Origin: Bacteriovoracaceae bacterium UBA7317
GTDB taxonomy: Bacteria > Bdellovibrionota > Bacteriovoracia > Bacteriovoracales > Bacteriovoracaceae
NCBI GenBank assembly: GCA_002474345.1
Contig: DKQD01000173.1
Span: forward strand, 1 to 6,038
Length of the DNA stretch: 6,038 bases
Direction: 5' to 3'
Part shown: positions 1-5,964 of the stretch, one piece after another
How the letters are laid out: the number at the start of each line of letters is the position of its first letter
Position numbering within the stretch: position 1 is the first letter of the stretch
Made by a program: the position numbers and the translations under genes
Notes under the pieces: generated by a model
Database searches by the model: none
Told to the model about the DNA's origin: nothing
Seen by the model: only the letters and a program-made list of their open reading frames with translations

Positions 1-212
1 TTAAAGTCAGGTCCGTCACTTCCAATCCATAAATCAGAAGGAGGGTAATTTAAATAACTTAAAACATAGCTCAAACGATCAGGTATAAGCTGGAAAAGAG
101 AAGACCATTGATTTCGACCAAGTCCAGAACTAGGAAGGATTAAAACACCAGGATCTTCTCCTAATTGTTCTTCAAAAAACAACTGGTATTTTTCAATTTT
201 TATATACCCCAT
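1..212 (-). CDS. Partial CDS, probable alpha/beta-hydrolase N-terminus
   Basis: This is the N-terminal 70 codons of a minus-strand gene that runs off the left edge; the frame stays open to position 3, with two spare bases. The translation begins MGYIKIEKYQLFFEEQ. Residues 22-36 hold a beta-strand followed by a turn (PGVLILPSSGLGRNQW), then a helix and a second strand (LSYVLSYLNYPPSD). This is the layout of an alpha/beta-hydrolase N-terminus, where the strand is followed by the oxyanion-hole turn, usually HGxG and here SSGLG, and then a strand ending in a P-x-SD-type loop. The nucleophile elbow and the rest of the catalytic triad lie outside the window, so activity cannot be judged. The start is uncertain: ATG at 212 has only a weak GTGAG upstream, and an in-frame GTG at 227 would add five residues (MSLID). 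The family call rests on fold pattern only. Confidence 0.5.
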   Translation of the reverse strand, partial: MGYIKIEKYQLFFEEQLGEDPGVLILPSSGLGRNQWSSLFQLIPDRLSYVLSYLNYPPSDLWIGSDGPDF

Positions 213-373
213 ATCTATTAAGCTCACGTATTTTTTAATAAATATATTAGTCTTACTTATCGATTGCTCTTACCCTTTTTTAAATGCTTTTCTAATAATG
301 AAATAATTCTATTCCTTCTTGTCTTTTGAAAATTAAACGCTAAGTTTTCAAATGATTTTCTTTTCAAGTCGTT

Positions 374-393
374 TATAATTAAAATAATATAAT
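374..393 (+). promoter_or_regulatory. Candidate -10 elements for the 153-aa gene
   Basis: Two perfect TATAAT hexamers (374-379 and 388-393) lie upstream of the start at 460, giving a predicted leader of roughly 60-75 nucleotides. I could find no convincing -35 hexamer 16-18 bases upstream of either one; the nearest TTG/TTC-like stretch is at 361-368. The AT-rich background makes TATAAT cheap, so this is a weak call. Confidence 0.25.
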
Positions 394-447
394 GTTTTTA
401 AATATTTTTTAGATTAAAGTTGAAAATCATCTAAACTTCTTCTAATT

Positions 448-453
448 GGAGGA
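448..453 (+). promoter_or_regulatory. Strong Shine-Dalgarno GGAGGA
   Basis: GGAGGA ends six bases before the ATG at 460. This is an ideal ribosome binding site and fixes the start of the 153-residue gene. It contrasts with the two divergent genes at 4711 and 4916, which have no comparable site. Confidence 0.85.
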
Positions 454-459
454 CCTTTA

Positions 460-921
460 ATGAATACAGAGGTTATGTACACATGGAAAGAAAAAGACTA
501 TAAAGATAAAGAAGTCGTCAAAAGAATTGTAAATACCTTCGTAAACGCTCTTGACTCAAATAGTTTTAATGAAAAGTTCCAGGTACAAATCGCCCAAAGT
601 GACAGACTCATCGACTTCAGTATTCTCATATCAATAGAAAAAAGTCTTGTATCTTTAGGGGAAGAGCAAGCTATGAAGAATTGGAAAACATTAGAATTAA
701 CTCATCCTGGCCTAGAAAACTCAAGGCTCTTTATAGATAAGAAAACACAAACAGAAATTGAAATTTTCCATTTGCCAAATCAATTAAACTACTCAATCTT
801 TACATATGTCCATTTCAAAGAGCCTAACATTGAAACGAATAAAAAGCTTGATCTTCTAGAGCAAAATGGAAAAGAAGTTAGTCAGTCTTTTATTAATGTT
901 CTTGATTTTCTAAAGGCTTAA
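460..921 (+). CDS. Hypothetical cytoplasmic protein, 153 aa
   Basis: I do not recognise the family. The protein has no signal peptide, no membrane segment and no cysteine, so a soluble cytoplasmic location is likely. It is rich in Lys, Glu and Asn. An amphipathic helix is likely near residues 15-32 (KEVVKRIVNTFVNAL), strand-like segments at 39-46 and 50-58, a possible beta hairpin at 88-120 (SRLFIDKKTQTEIEIFHLP then YSIFTYVHFK), and a C-terminal helix at 124-152. No catalytic motif stands out. The start is secure because GGAGGA lies six bases upstream. The gene stands alone: its left neighbour is divergent and its right neighbour convergent, so it is probably monocistronic. Codon use and composition match the flanking genes, giving no sign of recent transfer. 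That it is a real gene is well supported; its function is unknown. Confidence 0.8.
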   Translation: MNTEVMYTWKEKDYKDKEVVKRIVNTFVNALDSNSFNEKFQVQIAQSDRLIDFSILISIEKSLVSLGEEQAMKNWKTLELTHPGLENSRLFIDKKTQTEIEIFHLPNQLNYSIFTYVHFKEPNIETNKKLDLLEQNGKEVSQSFINVLDFLKA

Positions 922-960
922 CTTATTTAAAACGAGGACTAATTAAGTCGGTTTTAAGTT
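920..960 (+). terminator. Imperfect hairpin, possible terminator
   Basis: Immediately at the stop codon of the 153-aa gene there is an interrupted inverted repeat: AACTT, AAAAC and GACT on the left pair with AGTC, GTTTT and AAGTT on the right around an AATTA loop. A four-base bulge and a small internal loop interrupt it. The stem is AT-rich and no clean U-tract follows, so intrinsic termination is only possible. It sits between convergent genes and could act in either direction. A perfect 8-bp palindrome, GTGATCAC, follows at 961-968. Confidence 0.3.
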
Positions 961-1013
961 GTGATCACTATTTTGAAAACATCTTGTGAAAATATAGAAC
1001 CAAAAAAGTCATT

Positions 1014-1799
1014 TTAGATTTTCTCAGTATTTGAAGGTACCAATTGCCCCAAAACTCTGTAAATAGATCTTCTCATTTTTAAAAATGCTTTATAAATGCT
1101 GGTGGCAAGTACTTTCCAATCAAAGACGCCAAGGCAAACAAGTTCTTCCCCTTGTTCCCAATTGGGGTTTTTTTCAAGAAAAAACTTGATTTTTTGATAG
1201 CGGCTTAACAATATATCATCAACCGGTGCAACAGACTTTTTCAAGGAGTCGTAATTATTTCCAAAGCACAATGTTTTTGTTTCTGGGTTATAAGCATCAG
1301 GATAATTTTGCATAGAAAATTCATCCATGACTTCTTCCATCTCTTTTGGAGTTTTTACTTTAGGGTTAGGATAATATTCTGGAAAGTTATTTGCCAGAAG
1401 CAGATACGTTTTAAATCCTTTAGAAATTAAAAACCAATAGAGAGGCTCAAAAGGCTTCTTATATTTTTCTTTAAGAAGATAAAAAGAAAAGGCAATATTT
1501 AATGCCCTATCGCCCCAGAATTCTTTTTCAATAATTGTATCACCACTAAAAATACCTCTTACTTTTTTACCTGAACTTAAATTAAAGTTAATATGCTTTA
1601 GTGTGGAAAAACCTTTTATCATATCATCACGGCGGCTTCTTAAAATAATGACCTTATCTTTATTGAGCAGATCTTTTTCAAATTTTTCTCGGGTCGCATT
1701 TTCATAATACTTTTCATAAATACTAAACATTCTACATCTTTCAGGAAGATTTAGTTCTTTAACTAAAATTATATCTGCTTTTAATTTACTGCCTTTCAT
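1014..1799 (-). CDS. Possible GNAT-fold acyltransferase, 261 aa
   Basis: This is the second gene of a two-gene operon. Its ATG overlaps the TGA of the upstream 971-aa gene in an ATGA junction, and GAAGG at 1809-1813 (inside the upstream gene) provides a binding site nine bases before it, so translational coupling is likely. There is no signal peptide or membrane segment, although the C-terminus (residues 237-249) is strongly basic and could associate with membranes. The middle looks like a GNAT core: strands at 49-54 (KVIILR) and 61-72, a strand plus turn at 81-99 (RGIFSGDTIIEKEFWGDRAL) in the place of the acetyl-CoA loop, a helix at 100-112, and a segment at 120-136 (LYWFLISKGFKTYLLLA) like the motif-B region with its characteristic K-GF. 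The canonical R/Q-x-x-G-x-G/A signature is absent, so cofactor binding is unproven. The C-terminal part (200-228, including NPNWEQGEELVCLG) is distinctive but I cannot name it. Function is inferred only weakly. Confidence 0.5.
   Translation of the reverse strand: MKGSKLKADIILVKELNLPERCRMFSIYEKYYENATREKFEKDLLNKDKVIILRSRRDDMIKGFSTLKHINFNLSSGKKVRGIFSGDTIIEKEFWGDRALNIAFSFYLLKEKYKKPFEPLYWFLISKGFKTYLLLANNFPEYYPNPKVKTPKEMEEVMDEFSMQNYPDAYNPETKTLCFGNNYDSLKKSVAPVDDILLSRYQKIKFFLEKNPNWEQGEELVCLGVFDWKVLATSIYKAFLKMRRSIYRVLGQLVPSNTEKI
1796..1799 (-). other. ATGA stop/start overlap coupling the two operon genes
   Basis: The upstream reading frame ends Q-L-K-TGA and the downstream frame begins at the ATG one base earlier, giving the four-base ATGA overlap typical of translationally coupled genes whose products are made together. 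With no room for a promoter between them, the two genes should share one transcript starting upstream of 4711. Confidence 0.9.
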
Positions 1800-4711
1800 T
1801 TTAATTGACCTTCATCACTATTAAAAAACCCCTTCTTCGAAAGAGTTTTGTATTGATTAAGTGATAATTTATTTCTCAACTTAATTTCGGTTTTCTCATT
1901 TCCACACCAAAGTACCTTTAGCTCTAGAGAGTTACTATTAAGAGCATAATCACCTAAACCAAAATGAACTCTTGTATCATTTTGGGCCGAAAAACCAGTC
2001 GATAAACTAACCTCTCTAACTTGGAAAACCTGTTTTCCTTTTTTATTTTGGTAATGAAGCTCCACTCTTGTTCCAATAGCTTGCCTTGAGCAATTTTTAA
2101 AAGATCCTTTATGAAAGTCATATTGAAGATTTAATCCTATAAAAGGATTTTTTTCTTTTTCACCTTCGTTCCACTTATTTTTAAATAAAGTTGGGTTTGA
2201 AAATATATGAGTAACAACTAAGTCCATCAGACCATCGTTATTAAAGTCAGCTGCTGCCATTCCTCTTGAGTTTAAGGCTTCAGTCATACCGATTTCTTCA
2301 GATACATCAATAAAGCGAACACCATTTGCTTTACCTGTGTTTAAATAAAGTCGGTCTTTTTCATTACCATAAATACAATGACCTCTTATATCACCCCAAT
2401 TGTGAGCATACCTGTGAATAGAAGGTGCCGACCTAGCTATTTTTTCATTTACATACCAATAGTCTGGACAATTTTTTTGAGTTCTATCTATTTTATCATC
2501 TACCATTCCATTGGCCTGAGAAATATCCAAGTGACCATCATTATTAAAATCCACAATTGAAGCTCCCCAGCCAAACCTTTGTTCATTGAGAGCACCGAGT
2601 TGGGTTGCTTCGTCCTTTATTAAAGGTTTTTTAAGACCCAACTCTTCGATATTACCCTGAGCTTCTTTTTGACCTTCTTTAGGGTAGAACATCCAAAGAA
2701 GACTTCCCTCTGCTTGCATCGCATGATGAACATTTGAAACATAAATATCTAAATAACCGTTTCTATCAACATCACCAAAGGATGCATTCATTCCTTTATA
2801 AGTATCTTTCCCAATAGATCCAAAAAGGTTTCCTTCTATTTTTTTAAGGCCTTGTCCAAAATTATTATAGTAAAGATTGTCAGGACCGAAATCATTTGCA
2901 ACATAAATATCTGTCCATCCGTCTCTATTAAAATCCCCAGTTGTTAGTGCAAGAGTCCAAAAAGTCTCGGGTAACGCCAATTCTTTCTTTTCAATAAACG
3001 TTCCTTTCTTTGTTTGTATTAAAAGAATATTTCTTCCGCCATTATCGGCCATATGCCAACTAGCATGCATAAAATTAAACATTCTTTTATCACCTTCATA
3101 CTCTTTTTTAGGAAGGTTAAAAAGATTTAGCTTTTTAGGATTTTCTTTAGGGTAATCAGGTAGGTTTTCAGGCCAAACTTGTCCTATAATTACATCTAAA
3201 AGTCCATCTTTATTGAAATCAAAGAAGGTGGCACTAACGGAGTTGGTGTAAAATTTATCAAACCCTAAATCTTTGGTAACATCTTTAAATTTTGCTTTAC
3301 CTCTTTCATTCAACATATTCTTAAGCATAATAGAATGTCCAAAAGCATAAGAAAGAAAAAGATCTAAGTCCCCATCATTATCATAATCAACAAATTGAGC
3401 ATTCGTATTAAGACCAAACTCTTCAATTTGATCAGGTCTGTTTTTTAAAGCAGGTAATTTTACCCTTTCAAATGAAAAATCGCCTTTATTTTTATAAAGG
3501 GCGCTCCTGTACTTTCCCTTTTTTAATATATTCGTTAGAAAAATATCTACCAAACCATCATTATCATAATCACCGACACTAACTGAATCACCAACACTTA
3601 AAAGCCATTTGGAAAAGTGTGTTATTCTTGGATCAACCCTCTTAAGAACATTCCCAAATTCGCTTCCCAAGTTAGTCTTATTTAAAGGAATTGTATTAAA
3701 ACTAAAGCTTAACTTTTCTAACGATGGAGTAGGCAAAATTTTTGATTTGTAAACGGTCACACCAAAAAAGGCAATGGCAGATAAAATAAAAAGTTTTATC
3801 AAAAGTCCTTTTATCTTATTAAATGTATTTTTTATTCCAACTTTTCTAAATTCCCGAGAATGAAGAAGAAAAAGTTTCCCAAGTTGAAGCGTAAGGCCTG
3901 CATAAAAAAAAGTATAATAACTTTGCTTAATATGAAAAATGAGGTCCAATACTGCTAATAAACTCCCCGTAATAATCTGACTTTTTGTATCGCTTGGTGA
4001 CGTTTTTGGGTCCGTTATCATAAAAAAGGTAAAGAGAAAAAATGCTGGAGAAGTTAATGTCCCCAGAAAGAGGGTTTCAAAAGGCAGATGGTGCTTCATC
4101 AACCAAGCTCTTAGGGCCGTTTGAAGAGTAAAAACAGCTAAAAAAGAAAATACCAAGGGAAAACGCTTAACCTGAGGTACCAGAAAAAATAAACCAAAAC
4201 CAGCAATGAAAGCCCCCATAGCGCCAATACCATTCCACTGGTAAGCGGGAGAAGATGTTATAAGATGTCCACAAAAAATTAATGAAAAACTCACCCCTGC
4301 TTGAGCGGGATTTAAAATGTGGCGACCTTTAAAGGTTAAAATATGCTTGCTTCCGATTGCAAAGAAAACTGGAACCAAAAGAAGATAGTGTCCATGTGAG
4401 TAATTCAAGAGGAGTGACAGTGAAAAACTAGTAATAAGAGCACTTAAAGGAAAGAATAACTTTCTTTTATCTTTAGGACAAAATAAATTATAAAAGGTCA
4501 ATTCACATAAAAGGGCGGCCAAACTTGTAATTATAATTTGGGTAGGCTCCCTATTAAAGCCCAATACTGTTACACCTAAAACTAAGTAAGAAAAAAGAAG
4601 GAGAGCGATCCTCGCCCTCGGATCAAGGAAGCTTTTTATCTTTTGTAAAAAAGTAACCAGTGATGAGGTAGGTGTCTTTAAAAAATAAGGCTGTAAAATT
4701 GTATTTTCCAT
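1796..4711 (-). CDS. NqrB/RnfD-like membrane domain fused to CRTAC1-type FG-GAP/UnbV ectodomain, 971 aa
   Basis: Residues 35-283 form about ten membrane helices with NqrB/RnfD-family hallmarks: SKHILTFKGRHILNPAQAG (121-139) and FFMITDPKTSP (229-239). A basic stretch (284-301) is followed by an eleventh helix (302-320). Positive residues fall on alternate loops (24-34, 79-84, 121-130, 180-183, 284-301), giving N-in and placing the remainder in the periplasm. The ectodomain holds seven D-x-[DN]-x-[DN]-G-x-x-D calcium-type loops, starting at residues 381, 442, 498, 593, 647, 721 and 822, consistent with a seven-bladed FG-GAP propeller. The typical CRTAC1 string FGWGASIVDFNNDG begins at 713. An ASPIC/UnbV domain (about 857-940; REV at 899-901, SAQND, HFGLG) follows. 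Cysteines 748, 779, 874 and 936 could form disulfides. I find no [ST]GAT-like covalent-FMN threonine site in the membrane domain, and no other Nqr/Rnf subunits lie nearby, so redox activity is doubtful. An anchoring or transport-linked envelope role is inferred. The start lacks a Shine-Dalgarno, but no other methionine occurs before residue 165. Confidence 0.88.
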   Translation of the reverse strand: MENTILQPYFLKTPTSSLVTFLQKIKSFLDPRARIALLLFSYLVLGVTVLGFNREPTQIIITSLAALLCELTFYNLFCPKDKRKLFFPLSALITSFSLSLLLNYSHGHYLLLVPVFFAIGSKHILTFKGRHILNPAQAGVSFSLIFCGHLITSSPAYQWNGIGAMGAFIAGFGLFFLVPQVKRFPLVFSFLAVFTLQTALRAWLMKHHLPFETLFLGTLTSPAFFLFTFFMITDPKTSPSDTKSQIITGSLLAVLDLIFHIKQSYYTFFYAGLTLQLGKLFLLHSREFRKVGIKNTFNKIKGLLIKLFILSAIAFFGVTVYKSKILPTPSLEKLSFSFNTIPLNKTNLGSEFGNVLKRVDPRITHFSKWLLSVGDSVSVGDYDNDGLVDIFLTNILKKGKYRSALYKNKGDFSFERVKLPALKNRPDQIEEFGLNTNAQFVDYDNDGDLDLFLSYAFGHSIMLKNMLNERGKAKFKDVTKDLGFDKFYTNSVSATFFDFNKDGLLDVIIGQVWPENLPDYPKENPKKLNLFNLPKKEYEGDKRMFNFMHASWHMADNGGRNILLIQTKKGTFIEKKELALPETFWTLALTTGDFNRDGWTDIYVANDFGPDNLYYNNFGQGLKKIEGNLFGSIGKDTYKGMNASFGDVDRNGYLDIYVSNVHHAMQAEGSLLWMFYPKEGQKEAQGNIEELGLKKPLIKDEATQLGALNEQRFGWGASIVDFNNDGHLDISQANGMVDDKIDRTQKNCPDYWYVNEKIARSAPSIHRYAHNWGDIRGHCIYGNEKDRLYLNTGKANGVRFIDVSEEIGMTEALNSRGMAAADFNNDGLMDLVVTHIFSNPTLFKNKWNEGEKEKNPFIGLNLQYDFHKGSFKNCSRQAIGTRVELHYQNKKGKQVFQVREVSLSTGFSAQNDTRVHFGLGDYALNSNSLELKVLWCGNEKTEIKLRNKLSLNQYKTLSKKGFFNSDEGQLK
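2222..3571 (-). repeat. Seven coding DxDxDG loops (degenerate 27-bp repeats)
   Basis: Seven nine-residue loops are encoded at 3545-3571, 3362-3388, 3194-3220, 2909-2935, 2747-2773, 2525-2551 and 2222-2248. Their sequences are DYDNDGLVD, DYDNDGDLD, DFNKDGLLD, DFNRDGWTD, DVDRNGYLD, DFNNDGHLD and DFNNDGLMD. Spacing is irregular (61, 56, 95, 54, 74 and 101 residues), so the longer gaps hold insertions on the propeller blades. The DNA similarity follows from the protein motif; this is not a tandem array. Confidence 0.85.
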
Positions 4712-4719
4712 AGCATCTG

Positions 4720-4748
4720 ACTATAGACCTAGTCCTAAACGACCTCAA
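4720..4748 (-). promoter_or_regulatory. Promoter for the membrane-fusion operon, possibly leaderless
   Basis: On the minus strand, TTGAGG (4748-4743) and TATAGT (4725-4720) are separated by exactly 17 bases and match the sigma-70 consensus at 4/6 and 5/6 positions. Only eight bases separate the -10 from the ATG at 4711, so transcription would begin at or within about five bases of the start codon. No Shine-Dalgarno is present in those eight bases, which is consistent with a leaderless mRNA. No alternative promoter further upstream is obviously better. Confidence 0.45.
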
Positions 4749-4878
4749 GAAAAGCCTTCAAAAGAGTGTAAATCTTTTATGGGTTTTACTTTCATCAAAA
4801 TGGTTATAAGTGACTTATTCACTAAGCCCACTCCAAGTGATTGTTTTTATTGGGGTATATAACACTTACCTACAGTCA

Positions 4879-4907
4879 TTGACGCAATTTATTAGTAGGT
4901 GTATGTC
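4879..4907 (+). promoter_or_regulatory. Weak candidate promoter for the TauE/SafE gene
   Basis: TTGACG (4879-4884, 5/6 match to the -35 consensus) lies 17 bases before TATGTC (4902-4907, only 3/6 match to the -10). The ATG follows eight bases later, the same geometry as the divergent promoter. Both hexamers overlap GTCA/TGAC inverted pairs, which could be operators. An alternative -10 is TATATA at 4856-4861, which lacks a good -35 but would give a normal leader. Confidence 0.3.
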
Positions 4908-4915
4908 ACATAATT

Positions 4916-5923
4916 ATGACTAAGACACAAAAAAAATTATTAATGATAGGCTTAACTCTTACAATTCTCATTTTGTGGTCTCTTGGCATGACTCTTTTTA
5001 ATAATTGGGAAAAATTTATTAACTTTTGGCCTATTACTCTGATGATGGCATTTGGATCTTTTATCGCGGGAGCAACTACTGAAGGTGGGGGAGCTGTGGC
5101 ATTCCCCGTTTTGACCCTCTTTTTTGAGATACCTCCGGTTATGGCCAGAGATTTTGCGTGGATGATACAAACAATTGGAATGGGAACGGCGGCTTTTTCA
5201 ATTTTAATTTACAAAACACCTTTTTATAAAAAGGTCATCCTTCCAATTTCTCTTGGAGGGCTTCTTGGGCTATACCCTGGTATGAAATTCCTTGCTCCTC
5301 TTGTCCCACCAAACTACTGTAAGATTTTTTTTACCTCCCTCTGGTTAAGCTTTGGTGTCTGGATTTTAATTATTGAAAAAAGGAAAAGAAAATTAAAAGT
5401 AAGGGATAAACAAAATGATAACTTTTCTTTACCTCTAACTAAAAAAAATACCTTCATTCTTTTTTCAATTGGCCTTATCGGAAGTCAAATCTCGTCATTA
5501 ACTGGTACAGGTTTAGATTTATTTTCTTTTTCCTTCCTAGTCCTTTATTTTAATCTTGACCCAAAGAAAGTTACTTTCACTTCAATTATTTTAATGGCGG
5601 TCAATTCACTATTCGGATTCCTCATGAAAATTGGCCTGGGCGGCCCAGCTCCCGAAACATGGTCAATGTGGTGGGTAAGTGTTCCGATTGTTATTTTTGG
5701 AGCTCCATTAGGCGCAGCATTTATTAAAAACAAGTCTAAAAACTTTGTCCTATCCCTTTTAGTTGTGATTATTCTCATCCAATTTATTATGAGCTACCTA
5801 ATTGTGAATATGACTTTTGAACTCTATCTTTTCAGTTTTCTAATATTTATTTTTGGGTTTTCTTTTTTCTTCTTTGTTTATTCCAAAATGAATTTTAAAA
5901 ATATCAAACTTACCTACTCATAA
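4916..5923 (+). CDS. TauE/SafE-family permease, probable anion/sulfite exporter, 335 aa
   Basis: This is an inner-membrane permease of the TauE/SafE family, whose characterised members export sulfite, sulfoacetate or related organic anions. About ten hydrophobic segments are visible (roughly residues 8-28, 38-70 broken, 80-98, 104-122, 134-154, 178-211 broken, 218-238, 250-270, 277-297, 301-322), with a basic cytoplasmic loop at 155-177. The two halves repeat the family signature: GSFIAGATTEGGGAVAFPVL (47-66) followed by PPVMARD, and GSQISSLTGTGLDLFSFSFL (189-208) followed by DPKKVTFTS. VPIVIFGAPLGAAFIKN (256-272) is the typical late helix. Length is slightly above the usual 250-300 because of extra N- and C-terminal helices. 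An in-frame TGA at 4880 rules out long N-terminal extension; no strong Shine-Dalgarno precedes the ATG. Substrate cannot be read from sequence, and no sulfur-metabolism gene lies beside it. Confidence 0.85.
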   Translation: MTKTQKKLLMIGLTLTILILWSLGMTLFNNWEKFINFWPITLMMAFGSFIAGATTEGGGAVAFPVLTLFFEIPPVMARDFAWMIQTIGMGTAAFSILIYKTPFYKKVILPISLGGLLGLYPGMKFLAPLVPPNYCKIFFTSLWLSFGVWILIIEKRKRKLKVRDKQNDNFSLPLTKKNTFILFSIGLIGSQISSLTGTGLDLFSFSFLVLYFNLDPKKVTFTSIILMAVNSLFGFLMKIGLGGPAPETWSMWWVSVPIVIFGAPLGAAFIKNKSKNFVLSLLVVIILIQFIMSYLIVNMTFELYLFSFLIFIFGFSFFFFVYSKMNFKNIKLTYS

Positions 5924-5964
5924 TTTTAAAGGCATTCTTTTAGTTTTATCTTACAAAAAGTAAT

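Larger units (their letters stand above)
213..459. other. AT-rich divergent intergenic spacer
   Basis: This spacer lies between the left-edge minus-strand gene and the plus-strand gene at 460, so it must hold promoters for both. It contains no open frame of note. Visible structure includes an 8-bp inverted repeat (TTTGAAAA at 325-332 and TTTTCAAA at 345-352) and a separate 9-bp inverted repeat (ATGATTTTC at 352-360 and GAAAATCAT at 422-430). Two perfect TATAAT hexamers occur at 374-379 and 388-393. In sequence this AT-rich, some of these matches may arise by chance. Confidence 0.5.
4712..4915. other. Divergent intergenic region with nested palindromes
   Basis: This 204-bp spacer separates the divergent membrane-fusion operon and the TauE/SafE permease gene. 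It contains no credible open frame. It holds repeated AAGTGA/TCACT elements (AGTGA-5-TCACT at 4809-4823, CACT-3-AGTG at 4829-4839, CACTT at 4863-4867). It also holds two GTCA/TGAC inverted pairs near the permease start (4875-4883 and 4905-4920) and possible promoters directed both ways. Shared control of the two transcription units is possible but no regulator gene is in view. Confidence 0.5.

Noticed and set aside
961..968. GTGATCAC palindrome, considered as a CRP/FNR-type operator
   Set aside because: It lies between two convergent gene ends, where no promoter is needed, and lacks the spacer of either consensus site.
2378..2560. Plus-strand open frame of 60 codons
   Set aside because: It lies wholly antisense within the ectodomain of the 971-aa gene, whose frame carries clear domain motifs here; the product is low-complexity Ile/Tyr-rich and has no ribosome binding site.
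2222..3571. Recurring catcattattaaaatc-like DNA, considered as a CRISPR or tandem repeat
   Set aside because: The units are degenerate, irregularly spaced and in frame, and are fully explained by the DxDxDG calcium loops they encode.
4952..5170. Minus-strand open frame of 72 codons
   Set aside because: It is antisense to the first TauE/SafE repeat, is unusually rich in Lys/Ser/His/Cys, and resembles no protein family; it is a shadow of the permease frame.
5545..5778. Minus-strand open frame of 77 codons
   Set aside because: It is antisense to the second TauE/SafE half and has no supporting motif or start signal.
5924..5964. Small TTAC-aaaaa-GTAA hairpin between the convergent genes, considered as a terminator
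   Set aside because: The stem is only four base pairs, AT-rich and without a proper U-tract, so it is too weak to call.
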